A stretch of DNA of 64,000 bases from DASVCS01 sp036381495 (GTDB lineage Bacteria; Gemmatimonadota; Gemmatimonadetes; Longimicrobiales; RSA9), in the NCBI GenBank assembly GCA_036381495.1, contig DASVCS010000059.1, positions 1 through 64,000 of the forward strand, in the 5' to 3' direction. Below, in pieces: positions 27,176 to 38,106 of the stretch. How positions within the stretch are numbered: the first letter of the stretch is position 1; the number at the start of each line of letters is the position of its first letter. The position numbers were made by a program, and so were the translations under genes. A model generated the notes under the pieces. That model made no database searches and had not been told where the DNA came from. It saw only the letters and a program-made list of their open reading frames with translations.

Positions 27176-29623
27176 CTACTCGGCGCGCAGCGCGACGGTC
27201 GGATCGACGCGCGTCGCGCCCCGAGCCGGCAGGTAGCCGGCGAGGAACGCCACGCCGATGAGCGTGAGCGCCACGGCGCCGTAGGTCAGCGGGTCGGTGG
27301 CCGTGACGCCGTAGAGCAGCGATCCGAGCAGTCGGGTGAGCGCGAGCGCGCCGAGCAGCCCGACGCCCAGTCCGGTCGCCGCCAGCGCCAGTGCGCGGCC
27401 GACCACCAGTCGCCGGACGCTCCCGGGATCGGCGCCCAACGCCATGCGGATCCCGATCTCGCGAGTGCGTTGTGCCACGGCGTAGGTCATCACGCCGAAG
27501 GTGCCGATCGCCGCCAGTGCCAGCGCGACGCCGGCGAAAACGGCGAGGAGCAGCATGTAGAAGCGTGGCTGGGAGATGGACCGCGCGACGAGTTGTTCGA
27601 GGGTCCGGAGCTCGGCGATGGGCAGGTCGGCGTCGAGCGCGCCGACCTCGCGGCGTACGGCGCCGGCGAGGGTGAGCGGCGGCACGGCGGTGCGGACCAC
27701 CAGGGTCATTCCGCCCACCGGCACCTGGGCGTGCGGGACGTAGACGACCGCCGACTGCTCTTCCGCCAGCTCGAATTGCTTCACATCGCCGACCACGCCG
27801 ACGATCACGCCGCCCACGTTCGGCCGGCCCGGACCGCGGCCCCACCCGAGCGTGATGCGCCGGCCGATCGGGTCTTCATCCGGGAAGTAGCGCCGGACGG
27901 CGGACTCGCTGATCAGCACGACTTGCGGCGCGTCGGCCCGATCCTGCGCGGTGAACGCCCGCCCGCGGAGCAGCGGGATGCCCATGGTACGGAAATAGCC
28001 CGGCGTCACGACCCGCGTCTGGAGGCTCTGATCCGACCCCGGCTGTGCCGGCTCGCGGCCCTCGACATTGAACGTGAAGGTGAAGCTGAAACCGCTGAGC
28101 GGCAGCGCCATGATCGCGCCCGCCGACCGGACGCCCGGCAGCGCTTCGAGGCGCTCGATGAGCCGGTCGTAGAACGCGGCGCGCGCCGACTCCTCATTGT
28201 AGGCGACGCCGGGGAGCGAGAGCCTGAACGCGAGCGCGCCCTCCGCGCGGAAGCCGGGGTCGACTCGCTGGAGCCGCGCGAAGCTGTTGATCAGCAGCCC
28301 CGCTCCGGCGAGCAGGATGACGGCCAGCGCCATCTCGGCCACGACCAGTGCGTTCCGTACCCGCGCACTCCCCTTGGCCGCCAGCGCGCCGCGGCCACCT
28401 TCCCGGAGCGTGGCGGCAAGCTCGGTACGAGCCGTCTGGAGGGCGGGCACGAGACCGAACAGGAGCCCGGTCAGCAGCGCGATCGCGGCAGTGAAGGCGA
28501 TGACCGTGCCATCCACCGTGACCTCGTCCAGGCGCGGAACGTTCCGCGGCTGCAACGCGACCAGGAAACCGGTCCCCCAGACGGCGAGCAGCAATCCCGC
28601 CGCTCCTCCGAGCGCGCCCAGGATCAGACTCTCGGTCAGGAGCTGGCGGATCAGGCGCCCGCGCCCCGCACCCAGCGCCGCCCGTACCGCCAGCTCGCCC
28701 TCCCGCGAAGCCGCCCGCGCCAGCAGCAGGTTCGCCACATTCGCGCACGCAATGAGCAGCACGAAGCCCACGGCACCGAGCAGCACCCACAACGCCGTGC
28801 GGACATCGCCCACCATCGCGTCGTGCAGCGAGAGGACCGTCATACCCACGTTGGTGTTGACCTGCGGATACGCCTTCTCGAGCCGCCGGCCGATCGCCGC
28901 CACCCGGCTCGCCGCCTGCTCCTCCGAGACACCCGGAGCGAGACGTCCGACCACCGACAGGTACCACGCGCCGCGACTGTTTTCGCTCATGAACTCCGCA
29001 TCGTACTCGATCGGCGTCCACACATCGCGCTCGGCCGGGAACGAGAAGCCCTCCGGCATCACCCCGACCACTTCGTACGGATTGCCATCGAGACGGATGA
29101 CCCGGCCGATGATCTCCGGTTCGGCGCCGAACCGCTGCTGCCACAGCCGGTGACTCAGAATCGCGACCCGGGTCCGCCCGGGCTCGTTCTCATCCGGGCG
29201 GAACGTGCGCCCGAGCACCGGCGCCACACCCAGGACATCGAAGAAGCCGGCGCCCACCTCCACGCCTTGGAGACGCACCGGGTCGCCGCTCCCGGTCAGC
29301 GTGAAGTCCGACCGGTAGTACGGCGCCATCTCCTCGAGCACCGGGGACGAAGTGCCGTCCGCCCCCGTCGCCTGCTGCCGGACATCACGAAAATTCGCCG
29401 GCGTCATCACCGCGCGATCCCCCTGCCAGAGCTGGTAGACGCCCACCAGCCGATCCGGCTCGGGGTACGGCAGCGGGTGCAGCAGCACGCCGTTGACCAC
29501 GCTGAAGATCGCGGTGTTCGCGCCGATCCCGAGCGCGAGCGTGAGCACCGCCACCGCGGTGAAGCCGGGGGCGCGGCGCAGGGTGCGCAGGGCGTAGCGG
29601 ATGTCCTGAAGAAGTGTGTCCAT
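27176..29623 (-). CDS. ADOP-family ABC permease P7
   Basis: The product has 815 residues from MDTLLQDIRYALRTLRRAPG, with GAGAGGACT as ribosome binding site. Its first 60 residues are almost identical to those of P8 (FSVVNGVLLHPLPYPEPDRL), a recent duplication or conversion, yet the periplasmic domains differ. Contact segments are GELAVRAALGAGRGRLIRQL and REIGIRMALGADPGSVRRLV. Domain 1 carries an extra insertion (RQQATGADGTSSPVLEEMAP). It lies between R1 segment E4 upstream and the P6 promoter region downstream, so it is probably transcribed alone. Confidence 0.92.
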   Translation of the reverse strand: MDTLLQDIRYALRTLRRAPGFTAVAVLTLALGIGANTAIFSVVNGVLLHPLPYPEPDRLVGVYQLWQGDRAVMTPANFRDVRQQATGADGTSSPVLEEMAPYYRSDFTLTGSGDPVRLQGVEVGAGFFDVLGVAPVLGRTFRPDENEPGRTRVAILSHRLWQQRFGAEPEIIGRVIRLDGNPYEVVGVMPEGFSFPAERDVWTPIEYDAEFMSENSRGAWYLSVVGRLAPGVSEEQAASRVAAIGRRLEKAYPQVNTNVGMTVLSLHDAMVGDVRTALWVLLGAVGFVLLIACANVANLLLARAASREGELAVRAALGAGRGRLIRQLLTESLILGALGGAAGLLLAVWGTGFLVALQPRNVPRLDEVTVDGTVIAFTAAIALLTGLLFGLVPALQTARTELAATLREGGRGALAAKGSARVRNALVVAEMALAVILLAGAGLLINSFARLQRVDPGFRAEGALAFRLSLPGVAYNEESARAAFYDRLIERLEALPGVRSAGAIMALPLSGFSFTFTFNVEGREPAQPGSDQSLQTRVVTPGYFRTMGIPLLRGRAFTAQDRADAPQVVLISESAVRRYFPDEDPIGRRITLGWGRGPGRPNVGGVIVGVVGDVKQFELAEEQSAVVYVPHAQVPVGGMTLVVRTAVPPLTLAGAVRREVGALDADLPIAELRTLEQLVARSISQPRFYMLLLAVFAGVALALAAIGTFGVMTYAVAQRTREIGIRMALGADPGSVRRLVVGRALALAATGLGVGLLGALALTRLLGSLLYGVTATDPLTYGAVALTLIGVAFLAGYLPARGATRVDPTVALRAE

Positions 29624-29672
29624 AGTCCTCTCACTCGTCTGGCGGACCTGGCTTTCGTTACCGCGTGGCAAA

Positions 29673-29712
29673 CCTGCCGTCCGGCGGACCTGCCTGCCGT
29701 CCGGCGGACCTG
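29673..29712. repeat. 20-bp perfect tandem duplication at the edge of E4
   Basis: CCTGCCGTCCGGCGGACCTG is present twice without mismatch (29673-29692 and 29693-29712). The second copy runs into the R1 left end at 29704, so the duplication includes its outer bases. A looser copy starts at 29641. Confidence 0.88.
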
Positions 29713-30099
29713 GTTTTACTTTTTCGATTCATCCCACCGGATCCGTACAATGGCCAATCGAATCATGCGGCAGCCGGTGCCGCTGTGGTACAGCCCCGCG
29801 ACGCACGGACTTCAGCCAGATACGCGGGCAAGGCACTCAACCACCGAACCCTCCGGATCGCACGCTTACACCGTGTGCCGGTTGAGTCGGAAGCCGTGCG
29901 GCCGTCCGCCGATCGTGCCATAGCACCATCGCAGCACAGCACGCAGCTCTGCCGCCCTTGGCTCGGTTCCGCCCGGCGGGCTGTGTACACGCCGGTGGGT
30001 CGAGTCTCCTGTCCATCGGCGTGCTCCGGGCCGACGGATTTCACCGGCAGCCAATCCCCTACCGATCCGGGACGAATCGAAAAAGTAAAACCTGGTCCG

Positions 30100-30100
<1 letters not shown>
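29704..30100. repeat. R1 inverted-repeat segment E4 (397 bp)
   Basis: The left end is 29704-29735 (one change, ATTCATCCC for ATTCGTCCC) and the right end 30069-30100; the last base is also the first base of the P8 stop triplet (CTA 30100-30102). The inside contains AGCACGCAGCTCTG, GGTTCCGCCCGGCGGG and GGTGGGTCGAGTCTCC, matching E3 and E6. There is no credible gene in the P8-P7 gap. Confidence 0.8.
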
Positions 30101-32514
<2,414 letters not shown>

Positions 32515-32553
32515 GGCAATCTCAACTCCAGTGCGTTGCCGGCGTCCCATCCA

Positions 32554-35028
32554 CTACTCGTTCCTGAGCGCCACGATCGGGTCCACCCGCGCCGCCCGGC
32601 GCGCCGGCAGGTACGCGGCCACCAGGGCGACGGCGGCCAGGGCGACGGCCGCGGCCGTGAAACTGGCCGGGTCGGTCGCACTCACGTCGAAGAGGAATTG
32701 CGAGGCGAGACGGGTCACGGCGACGGCGGCGAGCAGACCCAGCCCGAGCCCGAGCGCCACCAGCCCCATGCCCCGCCCCACGATCATCCGCACGACGTCT
32801 GGACCGCGTGCGCCGAGCGCCATGCGGATCCCGACCTCGCGCGTCCGGCTCGCCACGGCGTACGCCATGACGCCGTACAGGCCGATCATCGCGAGCAGCA
32901 CCGCGAGCGAGCCGAAGCCGCCGAGCAGCGCGGCGGCCGCGCGCTGCGGCAGCAGCGAGCCGCCGACGGCCTGTTCGAGCGTAGTCACGTTCAGCAGCGC
33001 CAGGTCGGCATCGAGTTCGCGCACCGCGCCGCGCACGGCGGGGGCGAGCGCCGCGGGGTCGCCGGCCGTGCGGACGTGTAGCATCATGTTGCCGCGGTAA
33101 TCCTGCGCGTGCGGGATGAAGAACTGCGCGCGCTGCGGCTCGGCGCGGCTGCGGACCGGCGCATCGCGGACGACACCGACGACCTCCGCGAACGCATCAC
33201 GCCGGTACGACAGCCGCTTGCCGATCGGGTCCTCGCCCGGCCAGAACCGGCGCGCGAACGTCTCGTTCACCACGACCACGAGCGGCGCGCCCTCACGGTC
33301 CTCCGCCGTGAAGCCGCGCCCGCGCGCGAGCGGCATCCGCATCAGCTCGAAGTACCCGGCGCTCACGCCGTTGAAGTCGAACTCCATGTCCTCGCCCGGC
33401 GCGGGCTCGTATCCCTCGATGCTGACGCTCCGCCGCTGCTGGTTGCCGATCATGAGCGGCACGACCTCCGCGACCGCCGCCGACTCGACGCCGGGGAGCG
33501 CCTCGACCCGCTCGAGCAGTCGCGTGTAGAACACCCGCCCCTCGGCCGGCGTGTACCCCTCGAGGTCCAGCATCAACGTGGCGAGAAGGACGCCCTCGGG
33601 ATCGAAGCCGAGGTCGACGGCAGCCGCGTTCCGCAGGCTCCGCACGAACAGGCCGGCGCCGATGAGCAGCACGAGCGAGACGGCCACCTGCCCGACGACC
33701 AGCGCACTGCGCAGCCACGGCCGGCGGCCGCCCACCCGCGCCGCGCCCGACTCGTCCTTCAGCGCCGGGACGAGCTCGGGCCGGGACGCCTCGAGCGCCG
33801 GTACCAGCCCGAAGATGATGCCGGTGAGCACCGAGACCGCGAGCGCGAACGAGACGACACGGCCGTCCAACCCCACGTCGAGCGCGATCGGGAGCGGCAG
33901 CGGCGGCTGGAACCCGGTGAGCAGGTCCGTGAGCCAGAGCGCGATCAGCAGCCCGGCGCCGCCGCCGAGCAGCGCGAGCACCAGGCTCTCGGTCAGGAGC
34001 TGGCGCACGAGCCGCCCGCGCCCGGCGCCGACGGCCAGCCGGATCGCGATCTCCCGCCGACGCTGCGTCGCCCGCGCCAGGAGCAGATTCGCCACGTTCG
34101 CACACGCGATCAGCAGCACCAGCCCGACCACGCCCATCAGCATGCCCACGAATCCGAGCACGGCGCCACGTGCCGCCGGCGGCACCCGCGTCTCCGGCTC
34201 GGGCAGCAGCGTCACACGACGCGTGGCCTCCCGGACATCCGTCCAGGCGCCCGGGTAGCGCGCGTGCAGCCCCGCCGCGAGCGTCGTGACCTGCGCCTGC
34301 GCTCGCTCCAGCGTCGCTCCGTCCGCCAACCGACCGATGACCCCGAGCCAGCGCGAGCCGCGCTCCTCGAGCAGACTGTCATCCCCGCTCTGGCCCGTGA
34401 GCCGGTCCGCCATCGCCATCGGCACCCACACGCCCGCGGCGAGCGGTCGCGTGCTCCCCGCGAAACCCGGAGGCGCCACGCCGATGATCGTGTACGGCTG
34501 GCCGTTCAGACGGACCGTCCGCCCGACCACATCGGGATTCAGCCCGAACGACCGCTGCCACACCGTGTAGGAAATCACGGCCACCGGCGCACGTCCGGGC
34601 ACATCGTCGTCCGACGGCAGGATCAACCGCCCCACCGCCGGCGTGACGCCCAGCACCGAGAAGTAGTTCCCGCTCACCAGCTCACCGGCCGTCAGCTCCG
34701 CCCGGTCGCCGATCGCCAGTTGCACCGGCCTGAAGCCGTACGCCGCGAGCCCGGAGAATGCGTCCGCCCCGTCCCGGAACGCCTCGTAGTCCGGGTACGA
34801 CGAGGCGCCGTAGAGCGGTCCGCTGTAATCGCTCGTGTAGAGCTGCACCAGCCGCTCCGGCTCCCGCACCTGCGGTGGCGGCCGCAGCAGCACGGCGTTC
34901 ACCACACTGAAGATCGCGCTGTTCGCGCCGATGCCGAGCCCGAGCGTGAGCACGGCCACGACCGCGAAGCCGGGGTTCCTGGCGAGGCCGCGGAGGGTGT
35001 AGCGCAAGTCGTTCATGAGCGTCGTCAT
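32554..35028 (-). CDS. ADOP-family ABC permease P9
   Basis: The product has 824 residues starting MTTLMNDLRYTLRGLARNPG. It is of the P2/P3/P6/P9 subgroup: FSVVNAVLLRPPPQVREPER. Contact segments are REIAIRLAVGAGRGRLVRQL and REVGIRMALGARGPDVVRMI. The second core ends LASQFLFDVSATDPASFTAA, with FLFD instead of LLYG. Its SD (TAGGAG) is formed partly by the stop codon of P10, 9 bp away, as in the P3/P2 junction, so the proteins are translationally coupled. Confidence 0.92.
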   Translation of the reverse strand: MTTLMNDLRYTLRGLARNPGFAVVAVLTLGLGIGANSAIFSVVNAVLLRPPPQVREPERLVQLYTSDYSGPLYGASSYPDYEAFRDGADAFSGLAAYGFRPVQLAIGDRAELTAGELVSGNYFSVLGVTPAVGRLILPSDDDVPGRAPVAVISYTVWQRSFGLNPDVVGRTVRLNGQPYTIIGVAPPGFAGSTRPLAAGVWVPMAMADRLTGQSGDDSLLEERGSRWLGVIGRLADGATLERAQAQVTTLAAGLHARYPGAWTDVREATRRVTLLPEPETRVPPAARGAVLGFVGMLMGVVGLVLLIACANVANLLLARATQRRREIAIRLAVGAGRGRLVRQLLTESLVLALLGGGAGLLIALWLTDLLTGFQPPLPLPIALDVGLDGRVVSFALAVSVLTGIIFGLVPALEASRPELVPALKDESGAARVGGRRPWLRSALVVGQVAVSLVLLIGAGLFVRSLRNAAAVDLGFDPEGVLLATLMLDLEGYTPAEGRVFYTRLLERVEALPGVESAAVAEVVPLMIGNQQRRSVSIEGYEPAPGEDMEFDFNGVSAGYFELMRMPLARGRGFTAEDREGAPLVVVVNETFARRFWPGEDPIGKRLSYRRDAFAEVVGVVRDAPVRSRAEPQRAQFFIPHAQDYRGNMMLHVRTAGDPAALAPAVRGAVRELDADLALLNVTTLEQAVGGSLLPQRAAAALLGGFGSLAVLLAMIGLYGVMAYAVASRTREVGIRMALGARGPDVVRMIVGRGMGLVALGLGLGLLAAVAVTRLASQFLFDVSATDPASFTAAAVALAAVALVAAYLPARRAARVDPIVALRNE

Positions 35029-35037
35029 GGGGAACTC

Positions 35038-37464
35038 CTATTCACTGCGGAGCGCGGTGACCGGATCGATCCTCGTGGCGCGCCGGGCGGGTGCGTACGC
35101 AGCCAGCATCGCGGCGGCGAGCAGGGCGAGCGACACGCCGATGAAGGTGCCGGGATCCGTGGGCGAGACGTCGTAGAGCCAGCCCGCAATGAACCGGCTC
35201 AGCGCCAGTGCGCCGGCTGCCCCCGCACCCAGCCCGACCGCCACCATCGCGACGGCCCGGCGCGCGACCATCCACAACACGCGGCCCGGCTCCGCGCCGA
35301 GGGCGATGCGGATCCCGAGTTCCTGCGTCCGCTGGCCCACCGTGAATGCGATGAGTCCGGCAATGCCGGCGACGGAGATCGCCAGCGCGAGCGCGCCGAA
35401 GAGGCCGAGCAGCACCGTGGTCAGGCGCGGCGCGGCGATCGACTCGCCGCGGACCTCCTCGAGCGTCCGGACGAACGCGACGGGTTGCCGGGGGTCGATC
35501 GAGTGCACCGCCGCGATCGCCTGGCGGGCGACACTCGTCGGATTCGCGGTCGTCCGGATCATGAGGTGCGCACCCGTGGGTGGGCTCTCGCTCAGCGCGA
35601 TGTAGACTTGATCGACGACCTCGCCGGCCAACTCCTCCTGCTTCACGTCGCCGACCACGCCCACGACCGTCGCCCAGTGCTCGCCATCGCCCGACATGCG
35701 CGCGCCGATCGGGTTCTCGTCACCCCAATAGCGACGCGCGAGGGACCGGCTGATGACCACGACATCCGTGGCATCCTCGTGATCCCGGGCCGTGAACGTC
35801 CGACCGCGCAGGAGCGGGATGTGCAGCGTCTCGAAGTACCCGGGACTCACCACCTGGTGGTCCGTCCGCGGCCGGATTCCACCCTCGGGCACCGGCCTGC
35901 CCGCGATCTGGAACGGGATGCTCGGCACGCCGCCGCCGAGCGGGACGTAGCCGGCCAGCCCCGCCGAGACGACGCCAGGCAGAGCGCCGACCTTCTCCAG
36001 CAGGCGCCGGTAGAACTCACGCCGATCGTCATCGGCGAGGTAGCTGGACCAGTCCAGGTCGATCCGCATGGTCAGCACGTGCTCCGGGTCGAAGCCCGGA
36101 TCCACGCGCTGGAGCTTGAGAAAGCTCTGGATCATGAGGCCCGCGCCGATCAGGAGCATGAACGTCCCCGCCAGTTGCGCCGCGACCAGCGCGCTCCGGA
36201 TCCGCTGGCGTCCCGCCCCCGCGGTTGCGTGACCGCCCCCCTCCCGCAGCGACGACTCGACGCTCCGCCCGAACAGAACCGCCGAGACCAGCCCGATCGC
36301 GACGCCGGTCGCGACCGATACGCCCAGCGTGAAGAGCAGGACCCGCCCATCGACGGCGACTTCGCCCGCGCGCGGCGTGAACCGCGCCGCGAACGCCGCG
36401 AGCAGATCCGTCGCATAGACGGCAACGAGCAACCCCAGTGCGCCGCCCGCGACGGCCAGCAGCGCACTCTCCGTGAGGAGTTGCCGCGTCAGTCGGCCGC
36501 GGCTCGCGCCCAGCGCCGACCGCACCGCAAGCTCCTGCTCGCGCCCCGACATGCGCGCGAGCGTCAGGTTCGCCACGTTCGCGCACGCGATCAGCAGAAC
36601 GAACCCCGCCATGCCGAACAGGACCAGGAACACGGGGCGCGCGGTCCGGGTCAGCTCCTCACGCAGCGGAACGACCGTCGCACCGAACCCCTCGCCGTCC
36701 GGATACGCCTCCGGATGCTCGGCGAACATTGCCCCCGCCACGCGGGCGACATCGGCACGCGCACGCTCGATCGTCGTCCCCGGCCGCAACCGCCCGAACA
36801 CCTGCAACGCGCGCCAGTCGCGGTACCCGGTCCACACGTCGCCGGTCCGGAACGGGCACGCATACCACGGCACCCAGACGTCGTTGTTTCCGGGGTAGTC
36901 GGGGAGCGGCGGCAGCACGCCTACGATCGTGTGGACCTGGTCGTTCATCTCGACCGTCCGGCCGATCACGCCGGGATCCCCGCCGAAACGCGTCCGCCAG
37001 AACTCGTGGCCCAGCACGAGCACCGGCTCCGCGCCCTCCCGGTTCTCGCTCGGCAAAAACGTCCGGCCCAGGATCGGCTCGACGCCCAGGACCTCGAAGA
37101 AGTCCCACGACACCACGCCCGCCTGCACCCGCTCCGGTACGCCCCGGTCCAGCAGCGTGAACCACAGCGAATGGTATTCGACCAGGCCGCTCAGCGCCCG
37201 CGTACCCTCCCGGTAGTCGCGCAGCTCCTGGACGGAGATCCCCGTGTGGTCCATCCCCGGCATCGACGCGTACTGCTCCAGCCGCACGAGCCGCTCGCCC
37301 TCCTCATAGGGGAGCGGCCGCAACAGCACGCCGCTGATGACACTGAAGATCGCGCTGTTCGCGCCGATGCCGAGCGCGAGCGTCAGCAGCGCCACCACCG
37401 CGAAGCCGGGGTTCCGGCGCAGCGAACGCGCCGCGTAGCGCACGTCCTGTAGCAGGGTCCGCAT
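35038..37464 (-). CDS. ADOP-family ABC permease P10
   Basis: The product has 808 residues, MRTLLQDVRYAARSLRRNPG. Contact segments are QELAVRSALGASRGRLTRQL and QELGIRIALGAEPGRVLWMV; the first FtsX core reads LFGMAGFVLLIACANVANLT. Periplasmic domain 1 includes WVPWYACPFRTGDVWTGYRD, a tryptophan-rich stretch with a lone cysteine that other copies lack. It opens the P10-P9-P8 unit and has its own predicted sigma-54 module with the -24 box about 107 bp before the ATG. Confidence 0.92.
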   Translation of the reverse strand: MRTLLQDVRYAARSLRRNPGFAVVALLTLALGIGANSAIFSVISGVLLRPLPYEEGERLVRLEQYASMPGMDHTGISVQELRDYREGTRALSGLVEYHSLWFTLLDRGVPERVQAGVVSWDFFEVLGVEPILGRTFLPSENREGAEPVLVLGHEFWRTRFGGDPGVIGRTVEMNDQVHTIVGVLPPLPDYPGNNDVWVPWYACPFRTGDVWTGYRDWRALQVFGRLRPGTTIERARADVARVAGAMFAEHPEAYPDGEGFGATVVPLREELTRTARPVFLVLFGMAGFVLLIACANVANLTLARMSGREQELAVRSALGASRGRLTRQLLTESALLAVAGGALGLLVAVYATDLLAAFAARFTPRAGEVAVDGRVLLFTLGVSVATGVAIGLVSAVLFGRSVESSLREGGGHATAGAGRQRIRSALVAAQLAGTFMLLIGAGLMIQSFLKLQRVDPGFDPEHVLTMRIDLDWSSYLADDDRREFYRRLLEKVGALPGVVSAGLAGYVPLGGGVPSIPFQIAGRPVPEGGIRPRTDHQVVSPGYFETLHIPLLRGRTFTARDHEDATDVVVISRSLARRYWGDENPIGARMSGDGEHWATVVGVVGDVKQEELAGEVVDQVYIALSESPPTGAHLMIRTTANPTSVARQAIAAVHSIDPRQPVAFVRTLEEVRGESIAAPRLTTVLLGLFGALALAISVAGIAGLIAFTVGQRTQELGIRIALGAEPGRVLWMVARRAVAMVAVGLGAGAAGALALSRFIAGWLYDVSPTDPGTFIGVSLALLAAAMLAAYAPARRATRIDPVTALRSE

Positions 37465-37570
37465 CGAAGGCTCCGGTTCCGATCAGCGCGAGCACGGGCG
37501 CCACGCGCGTCGGGCGGCGGACCGGGCGAGGACCGTCACCCGTACACGGTGCAAATGTTCGCCTGATCAA

Positions 37571-37698
37571 GGGAAGGGGCGTGCCAATGTGGCGTAGAGA
37601 TCCAAATCACTGCCACAAAACAACATGCGGCCCTGCGGGCGCCCGGCGCCGCCCCGGCGACCGTCCGGTTCCGGGAATCGCCGTCCCGGACGCGGACA
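37571..37698 (-). promoter_or_regulatory. Predicted sigma-54 promoter plus enhancer, module for P10
   Basis: The minus-strand box is TGGCACGCCCCTTCCC (37571-37586); the enhancer-like motif is at 37672-37698 (CGGGAATCGCCGTCCC, then GGACGCGGACA). Spacing to the CGTCCC half-motif is 96 bp. CCAAATCACTGCCACAAAAC lies in between. The whole region resembles the P6 module base by base in short blocks, so the two promoters probably share descent. Confidence 0.68.
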
Positions 37699-37747
37699 AT
37701 GTCCGGCGAACGGGGTGGTCGCGTTCGCGGAGCTGGTCTTCGTATTC

Positions 37748-38102
37748 GCGGACCTGGTTTTACTTTTTCGATTCGTCCCATCGGGTCGCCCGGATGGCCG
37801 ATCCGGTGAGCCGGCCACCGACTACCCTGATGGCACCGGATCGCACCGCTTCCACCAGGCGCTCCCGACCGAGCCCCCGATCGCGTAGCCACGGCGTGGC
37901 CGGGGTCGATCACCGCGCGGGCGCTCGGCTCGCCGCGCACCAGACAGCACGCATGGCCGGCGTGGTTTCCGTCGCGGAGGGCATCCCACCGACCCCCGCA
38001 CCGAACCTCCCCCCGCCGTTCGGAATCCTGCGGTGGCCAATTTCGAAACCAGCCAACACGCTGCCGATCCGGGACGAATCGAAAAAGTAAAACCTGGTCC
38101 GC
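37748..38102. repeat. R1 inverted-repeat segment E5 (355 bp)
   Basis: The left end is at 37748-37779 and the right end at 38071-38102, 4 bp before the P11 stop. A partial extra copy of the left edge (GCGGAGCTGGTCTT, 37727-37740) precedes it at a 21-bp offset. Inside, ATGGCCGATCCGGTGAGCC and GGTTTCCGTC are counterparts of E6 and E3 sequence. It lies just upstream of the P10 enhancer; no gene is seen. Confidence 0.8.
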
Positions 38103-38106
38103 CTAT

